The notes: generated by a model from the sequence alone, not told the origin. Shown: positions 1 through 9,581, counted from the stretch's first letter. The stretch is 64,000 nucleotides of DNA from Vibrio owensii CAIM 1854 = LMG 25443 (GCF_000817815.1 NZ_JPRD01000020.1:124001-188000), one strand, 5' to 3'. Made by a program: numbers and translations.

Positions 1-684
1 TTTTTGCTCTAATTCGGTTAAGCGCGCTTCTTTGATTGCGAGCTTTTCGTCCCAAGCTTGTTTGAGGTACTTGAGCACATTCTTCTCAGCCACACTCTGC
101 TTACCCAAATCATCCAGTAGTGTTTTCAATTCTTCTGGATTCAGTGTTTGTTCGCCTTGTTTGCGCTGTTGTTTGCGTTCTGCACGACCGGTAATCATCA
201 CTTGGCGATGGGCATTCTCTTCTTGCTGATACGCTTCACGGTCTGCTTTGATTTCTGCTTTTAGTTGTGCCAGTTCTGGGTTGGCAGCAAAGGCTTTGTA
301 TTCCGCGTTCGCAGCATTGATGGCATCTGTCTCACCTCGGAAGAAGCCTTCTTCTGTCAGCATGTCGAATACTGGTGGAACAAAACCTGGAAGCAAGTTT
401 TGATCGGCAATCTTGCCAGAGAAAGCGCTGAAGTAGCCAAGCTCACCTTGCGGGTTACGTACTAGCAAAACACCGAACATTTTACCGCGTCCGTTTTGCT
501 CATCCTCAAGACCGAAATCGTGTTCGAAATCAGTTTGTGTCATTAGGTGCTGCTGCAATTGCTCGGCAGCCAACACACACAATGGGTGAGGCGTGTAGTA
601 GAACGGAAACGTAAACTGCGCTGGCAAGTCGTAGCCAGAAATATCCGCAGTAAATCGAGTAAAGCATTGTTCAGGCGAGTGCAT
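1..684 (-). CDS. RluA-family RNA pseudouridine synthase, N-terminal part (runs off the window start)
   Basis: The reading frame is open from an ATG at 684 down to position 1, giving 228 codons of the N-terminal part; the 3' end lies outside. The protein starts MHSPEQCF, then a segment reading FPFYYTPHPLC, then LLPGFVPPVFDML, and ends in a charged, probably coiled-coil stretch (about residues 140-228). This resembles the long N-terminal extension of a gammaproteobacterial RluA-type pseudouridine synthase group; the catalytic domain itself is not in view, so the call rests on the extension. A TACAAT box lies about 30 bases upstream of the ATG on the minus strand. No good Shine-Dalgarno precedes 684; an internal ATG at 543 is the alternative start but would drop the conserved FPFYYTPHP segment. 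Expected role: converting uridines in rRNA or tRNA to pseudouridine in the cytoplasm. Confidence 0.72.
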   Translation of the reverse strand, partial: MHSPEQCFTRFTADISGYDLPAQFTFPFYYTPHPLCVLAAEQLQQHLMTQTDFEHDFGLEDEQNGRGKMFGVLLVRNPQGELGYFSAFSGKIADQNLLPGFVPPVFDMLTEEGFFRGETDAINAANAEYKAFAANPELAQLKAEIKADREAYQQEENAHRQVMITGRAERKQQRKQGEQTLNPEELKTLLDDLGKQSVAEKNVLKYLKQAWDEKLAIKEARLTELEQK

Positions 685-929
685 GAGAGTGAGTCCGCGC
701 GAAATAAAAATCGAGCACGGATTGTACCTGTTTTGGCTGTGATTGCTATTCGAAGGCGCTTCTAGGCTAGCTGTGTCGGCTTGCCATCACTCCCTATCTC
801 AATGATTTTCATCGCCTAGAGCGCAGAAATTAGGATTGCGTTTGAAATGATTAATTTGAGTGATGTACTGTTTTGATTGATAACTATAGCGTTATTTTAG
901 AATGACTCATTAGATGCAAAAGGAAAAGC

Positions 930-1280
930 ATGTCTAAACTGGTGTTGGCATTGATACGATTTTATCAGCGCTATTTATCCCCACACAAAGGATTCCGTTG
1001 CGCTCATGCGGTGTATTACGGCACGGATTCTTGTTCTGCTGCCATCAGCAAAATTATTCAACGCAAGGGAGTGTTTTCTAGCTATAGCAGCGTTCAAAAC
1101 CAATTCGAACGCTGTCGACATGCGCATCAACGTCTGCAAAATGGGGATTCTTCCCGTAACCGAAAAAGGCGTAAGAACAATGACTCATCTTGTGTAACAG
1201 ACATGGGATGCAGCTCTTTGGATTGCGTTCCGAGTGACGCTTGTAGCGGTAGCAGCGATTCATCTTGCCATTGTTGGTAA
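930..1280 (+). CDS. Divergent YidD-family protein with cysteine-rich tail
   Basis: A 116-residue protein. The first 50 residues match the YidD (membrane protein insertion efficiency factor) pattern: an amphipathic start, LIRFYQRYLSP, a Cys-containing loop and a following AISKI helix. Canonical YidD has a CRFxPTCSxY signature after the LSP; here the region reads CAHAVYYGTDSCS, so this is a paralogue and not the housekeeping copy next to yidC. The last third is basic and then cysteine-rich (seven Cys in about 33 residues, ending CHCW), absent from E. coli YidD. The start is supported by AAGGA eleven bases upstream. A DUF3137 membrane protein follows after 31 bases, so the two are probably co-transcribed. 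YidD proteins act at the inner face of the inner membrane with YidC; whether this one does is inference. Confidence 0.7.
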   Translation: MSKLVLALIRFYQRYLSPHKGFRCAHAVYYGTDSCSAAISKIIQRKGVFSSYSSVQNQFERCRHAHQRLQNGDSSRNRKRRKNNDSSCVTDMGCSSLDCVPSDACSGSSDSSCHCW

Positions 1281-1311
1281 TGGACTCAACTCTAAAAATG
1301 AAAGGGAAGCG

Positions 1312-2274
1312 ATGACGACCGATCAACTTAAAACGCTGTTTGAAAATGATTTACGACACAAGCTCGAACCGCTAGAAGCCTTACGCTTAGAAGCGCTGCG
1401 TCGACGCAAGTTTCTAGGTTTGGCGGTGCTGGGGTTCTTTGGCACCGTCGTGTTTGACCTTGCCACCTCTGCGACAGTGTTTGTTCTTTTGGCATTGATG
1501 CTCGGCGGTTGGGCGTACTTCAATCAAAAGCACAATCAGTTTCGCACCACCTACAAGCAGCACATCATGCAAAGCTTGTTAGCGCACATTGAGCCCTCAC
1601 TCACTTGGGATCCAAATCGTAAGTTATCCAAAGAGACCTTCGAGCGCAGCGGCTTGTATTTAGACCGTTGTGATGGTTTCGAGAGTTCAGGCACCATTGG
1701 TGAAGCTAAGGTAGTGATGTCTGAGATAGAGGCGTCGAAGCTCATAAGTTCAGGAAACGACAGTTCGAGTAAGCATCACGTATTTTTTGCGGGACTATTT
1801 TGCGAAATCGACGTTCCGATGAATGAAGACATTTGCACCTTTGTTTTGAGTGACCGTGATGACGGGCCAACGCTTCGTGAAAAGCTGTGGGACAGTTTCT
1901 TCAAGATTCAGATAGGTAAACGAGTACGAATGGGTCACTCAGAGTTTGACCAACAGTATGAGGTGTACAGCGACGATTTAGATACAGCAAAGCAATTGCT
2001 GACGGATGAATTGATCGAGCGTGTGCTGACTTTTCGTCGTGAGAGTGAGTTCTCTAGCTTGTCGCTTTCTCAAGTGAACGGAAAGCTTTATATCGCCATT
2101 TCGCATTGGAAAGCACTGTTTGAGCCAAAATTGGACGAGCCAGCGGGGGAGTTTGAAGCCGTTGCTGAGATTTATCGCGAACTCGATTTTCTGATTGGCA
2201 CCATTCACAGTCTGGGGCTGACTAAACCAATGGCTCAGCCCATGCCAGAGCAGAGCACCTCAGCTACCGCTTAA
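1312..2274 (+). CDS. DUF3137-type membrane protein
   Basis: A 320-residue protein with a charged N-terminal helix (about 1-35, EALRLEALRRRK), a hydrophobic segment that may cross the membrane twice (about 36-70), and a long soluble C-terminal domain. The C-terminal domain has features of DUF3137 proteins: SGLYLDRCDGFESSGTIG, then FFAGLFCEID, then FKIQIGKRVRMG and a SQVNGKLYIAI strand. Function unknown. The ATG at 1312 is preferred because AAGGGAAG lies just upstream; the frame is open further upstream to 1234, but that part overlaps the yidD-like gene and has no ribosome site. It lies 31 bases after the YidD-like gene. A 14-base perfect inverted repeat begins ten bases after its stop codon. 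Confidence 0.72.
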   Translation: MTTDQLKTLFENDLRHKLEPLEALRLEALRRRKFLGLAVLGFFGTVVFDLATSATVFVLLALMLGGWAYFNQKHNQFRTTYKQHIMQSLLAHIEPSLTWDPNRKLSKETFERSGLYLDRCDGFESSGTIGEAKVVMSEIEASKLISSGNDSSSKHHVFFAGLFCEIDVPMNEDICTFVLSDRDDGPTLREKLWDSFFKIQIGKRVRMGHSEFDQQYEVYSDDLDTAKQLLTDELIERVLTFRRESEFSSLSLSQVNGKLYIAISHWKALFEPKLDEPAGEFEAVAEIYRELDFLIGTIHSLGLTKPMAQPMPEQSTSATA

Positions 2275-2284
2275 TCCCATTAAT

Positions 2285-2331
2285 ATCTCAAGCTGAAACT
2301 CAATTGATGCACTATTATTTCAGCTTGAGAT
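2285..2331. repeat. 14-base perfect inverted repeat after the DUF3137 gene
   Basis: ATCTCAAGCTGAAA at 2285-2298 pairs perfectly with 2318-2331 across a 19-base AT-rich loop. No run of T follows on either strand, so it is not a standard intrinsic terminator. It sits between the DUF3137 stop and the HAD gene and could protect the 3' end of the upstream mRNA or bind a protein. Confidence 0.6.
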
Positions 2332-2424
2332 TCATCCAAGATCCTGTACCTTAGCGTGATTCTTTTTTGCAGCCTGTTTTCATTCACAGAGTGACCTGCG
2401 CTGCTTCACTTTTGAGTTAAAGTC

Positions 2425-3222
2425 ATGTCACAAGCTAGCATCAAATTTATTGCCACCGATATGGATGGCACTTTGCTTGACCAATACGGTCGTCTAGACC
2501 CTGAGTTCTTTGACCTGTTTTTGCAGCTTGAAGAGAAGGGCATTCTGTTCTCGGCCGCATCTGGTCGTCAGTACTACAGCCTACGCGATACGTTTGCACC
2601 GATCCAAGACCGCATGATTTATGTGGCGGAAAACGGCACCTTGGTGATGTACCAAGATAAAGAGCTATACAGCTGCACCATTCCAAAAACAGAAATTGAT
2701 GCGATCATCCAAGCGGCTCGTGAAGTTGAAGGCACGCACCTGGTGCTGTGTGGTAAGCGTTCGGCTTACATTGAAACCAAAGATCCTAAAGCGTTGGAAG
2801 AGTTCCAGAAGTACTACCATCGCTGTGAATACGTGCCAGATCTACTGGCCGTTGACGATGAGTTTATCAAGGTTGCGATCTGTCACTTTGGTGGTTCTGA
2901 AGAGTTGGTTTTCCCAACCATGAGTGCGAAGTTTGGTCACAGCCATCAAGTTGTGGTGAGCGCGAAGATTTGGCTAGACGTGATGAACGCAGAAGCGTCT
3001 AAAGGTGCGGCAATCAAACACCTTCAAGAAACCATGGGCTTTGGTCCGGAAGAAACCATGACCTTTGGTGATTACCTGAATGACCTAGAGATGCTACAAG
3101 TGAGCGAGCACTCTTACGCGATGGAAAACGCGCACGAAGCGGTGAAGAAAATCGCACGCTTCTCAGCACCAAGCAATCGTGACTCTGGCGTAATGAAAGT
3201 GATCAAAGAGAAAGTGCTTTAA
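2425..3222 (+). CDS. Cof-type HAD-superfamily phosphatase (YbiV-like)
   Basis: 265 residues, the usual size of the Cof/YbiV group of HAD phosphatases that dephosphorylate small phosphorylated metabolites such as sugar phosphates or flavin precursors. Motif I is DMDGTLLD (residues about 12-19, nucleophile Asp12 and acid/base Asp14), motif II is SGR (about 45-47), motif III is a Lys near 190 in the EASKG segment that also marks the Cof group, and motif IV is GDYLND (about 212-217) with acidic metal ligands. The C2 cap lies between motifs II and III. No signal peptide, so it is cytoplasmic. The ribosome site is weak (GAGTTAAAG). It is monocistronic and followed by a strong terminator. Substrate cannot be read from sequence. 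Confidence 0.88.
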   Translation: MSQASIKFIATDMDGTLLDQYGRLDPEFFDLFLQLEEKGILFSAASGRQYYSLRDTFAPIQDRMIYVAENGTLVMYQDKELYSCTIPKTEIDAIIQAAREVEGTHLVLCGKRSAYIETKDPKALEEFQKYYHRCEYVPDLLAVDDEFIKVAICHFGGSEELVFPTMSAKFGHSHQVVVSAKIWLDVMNAEASKGAAIKHLQETMGFGPEETMTFGDYLNDLEMLQVSEHSYAMENAHEAVKKIARFSAPSNRDSGVMKVIKEKVL

Positions 3223-3250
3223 TCTCTGCCTCGCCAGATTTGAAGATAAA

Positions 3251-3284
3251 AAAGCCCCGCTACGTAATGAGCGGGGCTTTTGTT
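3251..3284. terminator. Bidirectional intrinsic terminator
   Basis: AAAAGCCCCGCT, a short loop, then AGCGGGGCTTTTG. The GC-rich stem is flanked by A on the left and T on the right, so it can end the HAD gene on the plus strand and the convergent operon ending at 3328 on the minus strand. Confidence 0.9.
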
Positions 3285-3327
3285 TATCTCAAGTTAAGTA
3301 TCTGAAGCTATATATGCATCTACTTAG

Positions 3328-3732
3328 TTAGCGAACGTATTTTGCTGTCGCGCTGACAAACCAATGTTGTAACTTGTCATCTGGGTTCTCTACCCACAGG
3401 TCGTTATGGTAGCGGTAGATGCGACCATTCACGGTGAGGGCTAGCGTGTTATCACCGGTTTGCTCCATGCGGATAAACTGATCAGAAGTCACCAAAAACG
3501 GTTCCAAATCATTCGTACTTGCGCCTTTATACACCACGAAGTAACCAAACATGTTGCCGGCATCTGGGTCTGTCGAATGAATGCGATGGCCAACCAGCGT
3601 GTAGTTGTCGTTGAGCGCTTCTTCGAGGGTTTGTGCACCCACCGTCTCGTGAGATGGGATAAACACCCAAGCCAGTACACCTATCGCGATCACTAGCAGT
3701 AACAGCACTGCTCGCATGAAGTTTTTCATCAT
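3328..3732 (-). CDS. Small membrane-anchored periplasmic protein, third gene of a GGDEF operon
   Basis: 134 residues: one N-terminal hydrophobic helix (about 5-26, LLLLVIAIGVLAWVFI) and then a periplasmic domain of about 105 residues with no cysteine. The helix has no clear cleavage site, so an anchored topology is most likely. I do not recognise the domain; it looks like a small beta-rich fold (FGYFVVYKG, ALTVNGRIYRYHNDLW, HWFVSATAKYV). It starts ten bases after the stop of the diguanylate cyclase gene, and that gene overlaps the preceding exported-protein gene, so all three form one operon. A role as an accessory periplasmic part of the same signalling unit is inference from position. Confidence 0.7.
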   Translation of the reverse strand: MMKNFMRAVLLLLVIAIGVLAWVFIPSHETVGAQTLEEALNDNYTLVGHRIHSTDPDAGNMFGYFVVYKGASTNDLEPFLVTSDQFIRMEQTGDNTLALTVNGRIYRYHNDLWVENPDDKLQHWFVSATAKYVR

Positions 3733-3742
3733 GGTTATCCGT

Positions 3743-4834
3743 TTAACGTTGGAATTTCATTTTGTACATGCGCTTATCCGCTAAATTGATCAGGAAGTCA
3801 ATGTTGTCGGCGTCTTGCGGATAGCTTGCCACCCCTAAACTGGTGGACAAAGAGCTTGCTTTATCAGAGGCAAGAATCGGCTTTTCAAACACCACGTTGA
3901 TGTGGTGCGTCGCTTCGGCGATCTTGCTTTGCTCAGTGGCATTGATGAGTACGGCAAATTCATCACCGCCCATGCGATACACACTAAAGTCATCCATTGC
4001 CATGTTGCTCAGACGCTCTGCAACCTCGATTAAGGCGATATCACCCGCTTGGTGCCCCAAGGTGTCATTAATGTTCTTAAAGCCGTTCAGATCGAGCAGG
4101 AGCAGCGAGAAAGGGGTATCGGTTTCCTCTCTGCGATGTAAATCGATGAACAGCGCGCTCCGGTTGGCAAGATTTGTCAGTGGGTCGCTCAAGGCCAGTT
4201 CTTTGTGGAACTTAGACTCGCGTTTGTAGAAGTAAGTCATCAACGCGACGGTGAGAACAAAAATGCCCAACAAGATGTACTGCGCTTGGAGCAAGTTGTA
4301 AGCACGTTCTTGTTGTTGTCTGTAGAGTGGGCTCGCGACTCGGAAGTTTTGAGTGACGTAATCAATCATCTCCATATACAAGTTCTGAGTGGCGCGATAA
4401 AACTGGGCGGCGGCAATACTGCTACCGGTTTTGGCTTCAACTAAGATTGGTTCGAGTTGTTGGAACTTGTCGAACAAGGATACGAAGTAAACCCGCACTT
4501 CTTGACGAGATAGGAAAGAATCCGCTTCTTTGTTGTTGATCAGCAGATCAAAACGACTCCATGCCAGTTCATATTGCAACTCGGTGCCGTCGATGTTCAT
4601 TACGCTTTCGTTCAAACGACGAGCTTCACCCACCAATTCGGACAGCTCTTTGGATAAATGGAACAAGAACCAAGTCGCTTGGTTTTGTTGGTCGGAGTAG
4701 GTTTTGGTCAGCGCGCGGGTTTCTTTTAATAAAACGATGTTTGCGATCAGTAGTGTCGATGCAAACACGAGCAACATCAATTTACTCTTGGTTGAAAAGG
4801 GCCCCTGCTTCGGGGTTTTGGGTTTCGCCTTCAT
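3743..4834 (-). CDS. Membrane-bound diguanylate cyclase (GGDEF) with periplasmic sensor domain
   Basis: 363 residues from the ATG at 4834. Layout: basic cytoplasmic tail (1-16), first membrane helix (about 17-36), periplasmic helical region (about 38-183), second membrane helix (about 184-203), short linker, GGDEF domain (about 210-363). The active site is an intact GGDEF at 289-293, preceded by DPLTNLANR and LLLDLNGFKNIND, so it should make cyclic di-GMP from two GTP. The inhibitory I-site RxxD expected five residues before GGDEF is absent (MDDF instead), so canonical product inhibition is not expected. The start codon overlaps the stop of the upstream gene as TAATG, with AAGAAG upstream, implying translational coupling. 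The frame extends 13 codons further upstream, but that start lies inside the upstream gene. No EAL domain is present. Confidence 0.9.
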   Translation of the reverse strand: MKAKPKTPKQGPFSTKSKLMLLVFASTLLIANIVLLKETRALTKTYSDQQNQATWFLFHLSKELSELVGEARRLNESVMNIDGTELQYELAWSRFDLLINNKEADSFLSRQEVRVYFVSLFDKFQQLEPILVEAKTGSSIAAAQFYRATQNLYMEMIDYVTQNFRVASPLYRQQQERAYNLLQAQYILLGIFVLTVALMTYFYKRESKFHKELALSDPLTNLANRSALFIDLHRREETDTPFSLLLLDLNGFKNINDTLGHQAGDIALIEVAERLSNMAMDDFSVYRMGGDEFAVLINATEQSKIAEATHHINVVFEKPILASDKASSLSTSLGVASYPQDADNIDFLINLADKRMYKMKFQR

Positions 4835-5298
4835 TATTGATCTTCTTTCGCACTTATCCTGTTGATTTGCCAAACCATTTGAGAGTGGTATTGCGCGTTA
4901 TCAAGCTCTGGGTGTTCACTCATTGAGTAAATCAGCCAGTACGGACCTTTGTTTCTGATTTTGATGTAATTATGGTTTTGTTTGTATGCCACGATCGGCT
5001 GATAACGAAGAATGTCTTCGCGAGATAGGTCAGAGTGGTAGTCGTTGAGCGCACGAACTTCGACATGCTGAGGAATGTTGCCAAACGTATGTTGCAGCAG
5101 TGTACTCAGTTTAACGCCGTCAAACTCGGCAGGGGTTTCTAGCCAAGGTAGTTCAGTGATGTAGGTAGTTTGCGGCAGTGACTCTAGGTCTTTTAGTGCC
5201 ACAACGACATTGGAATTTTCAGGACTGCTAAACTGTATCGTGTTTGCAAAAAGTGTCGGTGCAAACAAAAGCAAAGCGAGCGCCATTGTTTTTCTCAT
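4834..5298 (-). CDS. Exported sulfite-oxidase-fold (molybdopterin-domain-like) protein lacking cysteine
   Basis: 154 residues with a clear signal peptide (MRKTMALALLLFAPTLFAN, cleavage near 19). The mature part resembles the oxidoreductase molybdopterin-binding (SUOX) domain: a TELPWLETPAEFDGVKLSTLL segment, then VEVRALNDYHSDLS, then a YWLIYSMSE turn. In true sulfite oxidases and MsrP/YedY a conserved cysteine ligates molybdenum; this protein has no cysteine at all, so a catalytic Mo centre of that type is impossible. It is the first gene of a three-gene operon and is coupled (TAATG) to a diguanylate cyclase with a periplasmic domain. The likely reading is a periplasmic ligand-binding partner controlling that cyclase; this is inference. 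Confidence 0.75.
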   Translation of the reverse strand: MRKTMALALLLFAPTLFANTIQFSSPENSNVVVALKDLESLPQTTYITELPWLETPAEFDGVKLSTLLQHTFGNIPQHVEVRALNDYHSDLSREDILRYQPIVAYKQNHNYIKIRNKGPYWLIYSMSEHPELDNAQYHSQMVWQINRISAKEDQ

Positions 5299-5579
5299 CT
5301 TGTGCCCTTTGAATTTATTGCCCTCATTCCGGTTGGATCGCGTTCACGAACCGATCCGCTGAAATTTCGGTTATATATTTATTAATAATAGAGCCAACTT
5401 GATGGATTTATATAATACGTTATGGGTGAAAAGTAACCGTTGGTTGAATATACGTCAAGGTTAATGACAGAGTTAAAAATACAACTATTGGATGAATATA
5501 TCATTTAGCTTATTTTGTGTGCAGTTTGCTTCATGTTGTCTAACTTTCGCGACACTTTCATCTCATTAGGAGAGTCGAT

Positions 5580-5951
5580 ATGTTTGATTGGTACTATAAA
5601 GTTATCCTCAATTACACCAACTTTAGTGGCAGAGCGAGACGCCAAGAGTATTGGTACTTTACGTTAGTCAATGTGCTGATCAATTTGGTGATGGGCATCA
5701 TCGACCGAGTCATTGGCAGCGTGATGCAAATGGAGAATTTTGGCTTCTTCGGAGTGATATATGCGCTGTTTATCATGATCCCGTCGATTGCCGTCACTGT
5801 GCGTCGTTTGCACGATTCAGGACGAACCGGTTGGTGGGCATTGATCGCCTTCGTCCCAATCATTGGTATTTTGGTGCTACTGTACTTCTTGATTCAAGAT
5901 AGTGAAGAAGGTTCGAACCAATACGGCGCGAACCCTAAATATCAATCATGA
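5580..5951 (+). CDS. DUF805 family inner-membrane protein
   Basis: 123 residues. Shows the DUF805 (YhaH/YhaI-like) signature: FSGRARRQEYWYFTL near the N-terminus, VRRLHDSGRTGWW in the middle, and a C-terminal QDSEEGSNQYGANPK tail. Three or four membrane helices: about 24-45, 58-75 and 82-105. Function of the family is not established. A strong ribosome site (AGGAGAG) precedes the ATG. It is flanked by a divergent operon on one side and a convergent outer-membrane protein gene on the other, so it stands alone. About 280 bases of AT-rich DNA upstream carry its promoter region. Confidence 0.88.
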   Translation: MFDWYYKVILNYTNFSGRARRQEYWYFTLVNVLINLVMGIIDRVIGSVMQMENFGFFGVIYALFIMIPSIAVTVRRLHDSGRTGWWALIAFVPIIGILVLLYFLIQDSEEGSNQYGANPKYQS

Positions 5952-6000
5952 CGAAGATAACCGTGATGCTGTCAGCTGTTATGGCGAGAGGCAAGTGGGT

Positions 6001-7191
6001 TTAGATGCCTGAACCCACTTGGAAATAGACCGCGTTATCCTCATCACTGAAAGCGAAGTCCATACCTGCTTGCAAGCCATAACGACGGGCTATGAGGTAA
6101 CGAAAGCCCACGCCGTAAGCGTATTCGGCATCGTTTTCAAATAGCGATTCTTCTGTTGAGGCGTAACCAAAGCCACCGAAGAGGTTGGTCGACCATCGAG
6201 TATTCCATTGGTAAGTCAATTGAGTTTCCACCGAGAGAGCTTCATCGCCCTGGTATCGGTTTCTTGCCACACCACGCAGCTCGATATCTGGGTATGACGC
6301 AGGCGGTAAAAAGCGCTCGTCAGTATAAAGCGACTTGTACTGTCCGCGCAGAGCCAGCGACCAATCATCGGCTAATTCCCAATAATTGATGCCCTCTACG
6401 TCCAGCTGTTCATATTCGTAATCACTGCCAAACGCATCGTTGTACCAAAGGAATTCCGCCTTATAGTTGTAGCCTTGTGTTGGACTAAAGAAGTTATTTC
6501 GGCTGTCCCATTCCAGTGTTAAGCCTAATCCAGAAGTGGTTGGAGAGGTATTGGTCAAGGTTTGCAGCAGCTTATCAGCAACAGGGGAGTTCGTGATTTT
6601 CTGATCGGTAACGAAATAGAGCTGTTTCACACCGATAAACAACGGGGCATCAATAATGCGGTATTGAAGATGGTTGAGCATGCCGCCGCCAGTAATCTCG
6701 AAATCTAGCCCTTGTCCATTGAATACGCCGTCTAGCCCCGGCAGCGTGGACTGTGGATAGAAGGTCATGTTGAAGTCACCATAACCGACGCCACCAAGGT
6801 AACGAACCGTGTCTTGCGCCCAAGTTCGGCGATGACCAGCAAACCCCATCCAAGTACCATTCTCGGTCGCGAAGCCGCCCACTGCGGTGATCGCAGGCGT
6901 TAACAGTTGGGCGCCACCATCGAGTGATGTTTCCGCCAGTTTGCGCCTTTTCTCCCGCTGCTCATCGGATTCATGCAAAAACACGCCAGTAAACCCCAAG
7001 CCATAGCCGACAGCAGGTTCGGTAATCACAATCGGGACGGGCAGAAAACCATAGGCGTTTTCAGCAAGGTATTCACCCATATCCAATTGCCCATCGATGG
7101 GATCGAAAAAGCTTATCGCCTCGGCAATAGGAGAGGTCGCTAACAACCCGAAATAAGTCGAGGTTAGCAGGACTGACGTTGGTTTTTTCAT
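6001..7191 (-). CDS. D15/Omp85-type outer-membrane beta-barrel protein
   Basis: 396 residues with a signal peptide (about 1-25) and a long stretch of alternating strands typical of a 16-strand barrel. The region LTLEWDSRNNFFSPTQGYNYKAEF is the surface-antigen D15 (BamA/TamA C-terminal) signature, and the last strand runs YFQVGSGI. There are no POTRA repeats: the N-terminal 60 residues are too short. It therefore belongs to the stand-alone D15 barrels and not to BamA itself; cargo or substrate unknown. Located in the outer membrane. Monocistronic; the intrinsic terminator just upstream (7297-7325) belongs to fghA. Confidence 0.83.
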   Translation of the reverse strand: MKKPTSVLLTSTYFGLLATSPIAEAISFFDPIDGQLDMGEYLAENAYGFLPVPIVITEPAVGYGLGFTGVFLHESDEQREKRRKLAETSLDGGAQLLTPAITAVGGFATENGTWMGFAGHRRTWAQDTVRYLGGVGYGDFNMTFYPQSTLPGLDGVFNGQGLDFEITGGGMLNHLQYRIIDAPLFIGVKQLYFVTDQKITNSPVADKLLQTLTNTSPTTSGLGLTLEWDSRNNFFSPTQGYNYKAEFLWYNDAFGSDYEYEQLDVEGINYWELADDWSLALRGQYKSLYTDERFLPPASYPDIELRGVARNRYQGDEALSVETQLTYQWNTRWSTNLFGGFGYASTEESLFENDAEYAYGVGFRYLIARRYGLQAGMDFAFSDEDNAVYFQVGSGI

Positions 7192-7291
7192 AAAGTGCTA
7201 GCGTTAATTGAATGATGTTCAATTACAAGTTAGACGTCATTTCGATAAATTGCAATGGGACTTGTGTAAAGGGAAAGTGAGTGTTTTTAAA

Positions 7292-7325
7292 ACACAAAAA
7301 GCCACCCAATAAATAGGTGGCTTTG
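7292..7325 (-). terminator. Intrinsic terminator of the adhC-fghA operon
   Basis: On the minus strand a stem AAAGCCACC / GGTGGCTTT with a loop of about ten bases is followed by TTTTGTGTTTT. It lies about 70 bases after the fghA stop codon. Confidence 0.85.
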
Positions 7326-7395
7326 TATAGAGAGGATTATTAAACCGTTTGGTTTCCTGTGCTCACTCGTTGGCTTAACGAGCCTAATTCAGGTG

Positions 7396-8235
7396 TTAAG
7401 CAAACAGGTACTTCGCGTGGAAGTTCAAGTGATCAGCGATAAAGCTAGAGATAAAGAAGTAGCTGTGGTCGTAACCCGGCTGCATGCGCAGTTCAACTTG
7501 TGAATCGTGGGCTTTTGCTGCCGCCAGTAACGCATCAGGCTTCAATTGCTCAGCAAGGAAGTTATCAGCATCACCTTGGTCGACTAGGATAGGTAATGGT
7601 GATTTTGCTTGCTTAAGCAACTCGCTCGCGTCGTATTGTTTCCAGCTTTCGATATCAGTGCCTAGGTAAGCGGTAAACGCTTTTTGGCCCCAAGGGCATT
7701 GCATTGGGTTACTGATTGGGCTGAATGCTGAAATTGAACGGTACTGATCTGAATTTTTCAGACCAATGGTGATCGCACCGTGACCACCCATGCTGTGACC
7801 CGAAATCGACTTCACGTCAGAGACTGGGAAGTTACTTTCGATGATCGCTGGCAGTTCTTGGGTGATGTAATCGTACATGTGGTAGTGACGCGACCATGGC
7901 TCTTGAGTAGCGTTTAGGTAGAAACCAGCACCTTTACCCAAATCGTAGTTTTCGTCGTCTGCAACGTCATCACCACGTGGGCTAGTATCCGGTGCCACAA
8001 TGGCAATACCTAACTCAGCCGCCATGCGAAACGCGCCCGCTTTCTGCATGAAGTTCTCATCGGTACACGTCAAGCCAGACAACCAGTAAACCACAGGCAC
8101 TGGGTTTGATTTGGTTGCATTTGGTGGCAAGAAGATCGCGAAGCGCATGTTGCAGTTCAAAGCGCGAGATTCGTGTGTGTACTGTTTATGCCAACCACCG
8201 AATACTTTGGCTTGGCTTAGGCTTTCAATGGTCAT
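7396..8235 (-). CDS. fghA: S-formylglutathione hydrolase
   Basis: 279 residues, the normal family size. Hydrolyses S-formylglutathione to formate and glutathione, the last step of glutathione-dependent formaldehyde detoxification in the cytoplasm. Esterase-D alpha/beta-hydrolase features: WLSGLTCTDENF after the second strand, oxyanion loop, nucleophile elbow GHSMGG (Ser about 146), the acid in the DQGDADNFL segment, and the histidine in PGYDHSYFF. The ATG at 8235 has GAGAG nine bases upstream; the frame is open 14 codons further upstream but without ribosome site. It follows adhC on the same strand by about 155 bases, so the two pathway genes are probably one transcript. The gap holds an 8-base inverted repeat (8302-8336). 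Confidence 0.93.
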   Translation of the reverse strand: MTIESLSQAKVFGGWHKQYTHESRALNCNMRFAIFLPPNATKSNPVPVVYWLSGLTCTDENFMQKAGAFRMAAELGIAIVAPDTSPRGDDVADDENYDLGKGAGFYLNATQEPWSRHYHMYDYITQELPAIIESNFPVSDVKSISGHSMGGHGAITIGLKNSDQYRSISAFSPISNPMQCPWGQKAFTAYLGTDIESWKQYDASELLKQAKSPLPILVDQGDADNFLAEQLKPDALLAAAKAHDSQVELRMQPGYDHSYFFISSFIADHLNFHAKYLFA

Positions 8236-8301
8236 GAATAATCTCTCGATAAAACAATGATTTTTAACGGCGGACAAGACCGTTAAAGACAGCGGATGGC
8301 T

Positions 8302-8336
8302 CTCTTCTCAAAGGAGAGTGTGTCCAGTGAGAAGAG
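8302..8336. repeat. Inverted repeat in the adhC-fghA gap
   Basis: CTCTTCTC at 8302-8309 pairs with GAGAAGAG at 8329-8336. It is a possible intercistronic hairpin that could set the ratio of the two enzymes or stabilise the adhC mRNA. No T-run follows. Confidence 0.45.
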
Positions 8337-8390
8337 CGCCTATTTCAAATTTTCAAATATCAGTCACATTCTGTGAGCTGCTATCTTGGA

Positions 8391-9551
<1,161 letters not shown>

Positions 9552-9581
9552 TTATATTCTCAGTATATGGAGTGACGTCAT

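Noticed and set aside
8302..8336. Terminator between adhC and fghA
   Set aside because: Only an 8-base stem and no T-run; an operon is more likely than a stop.
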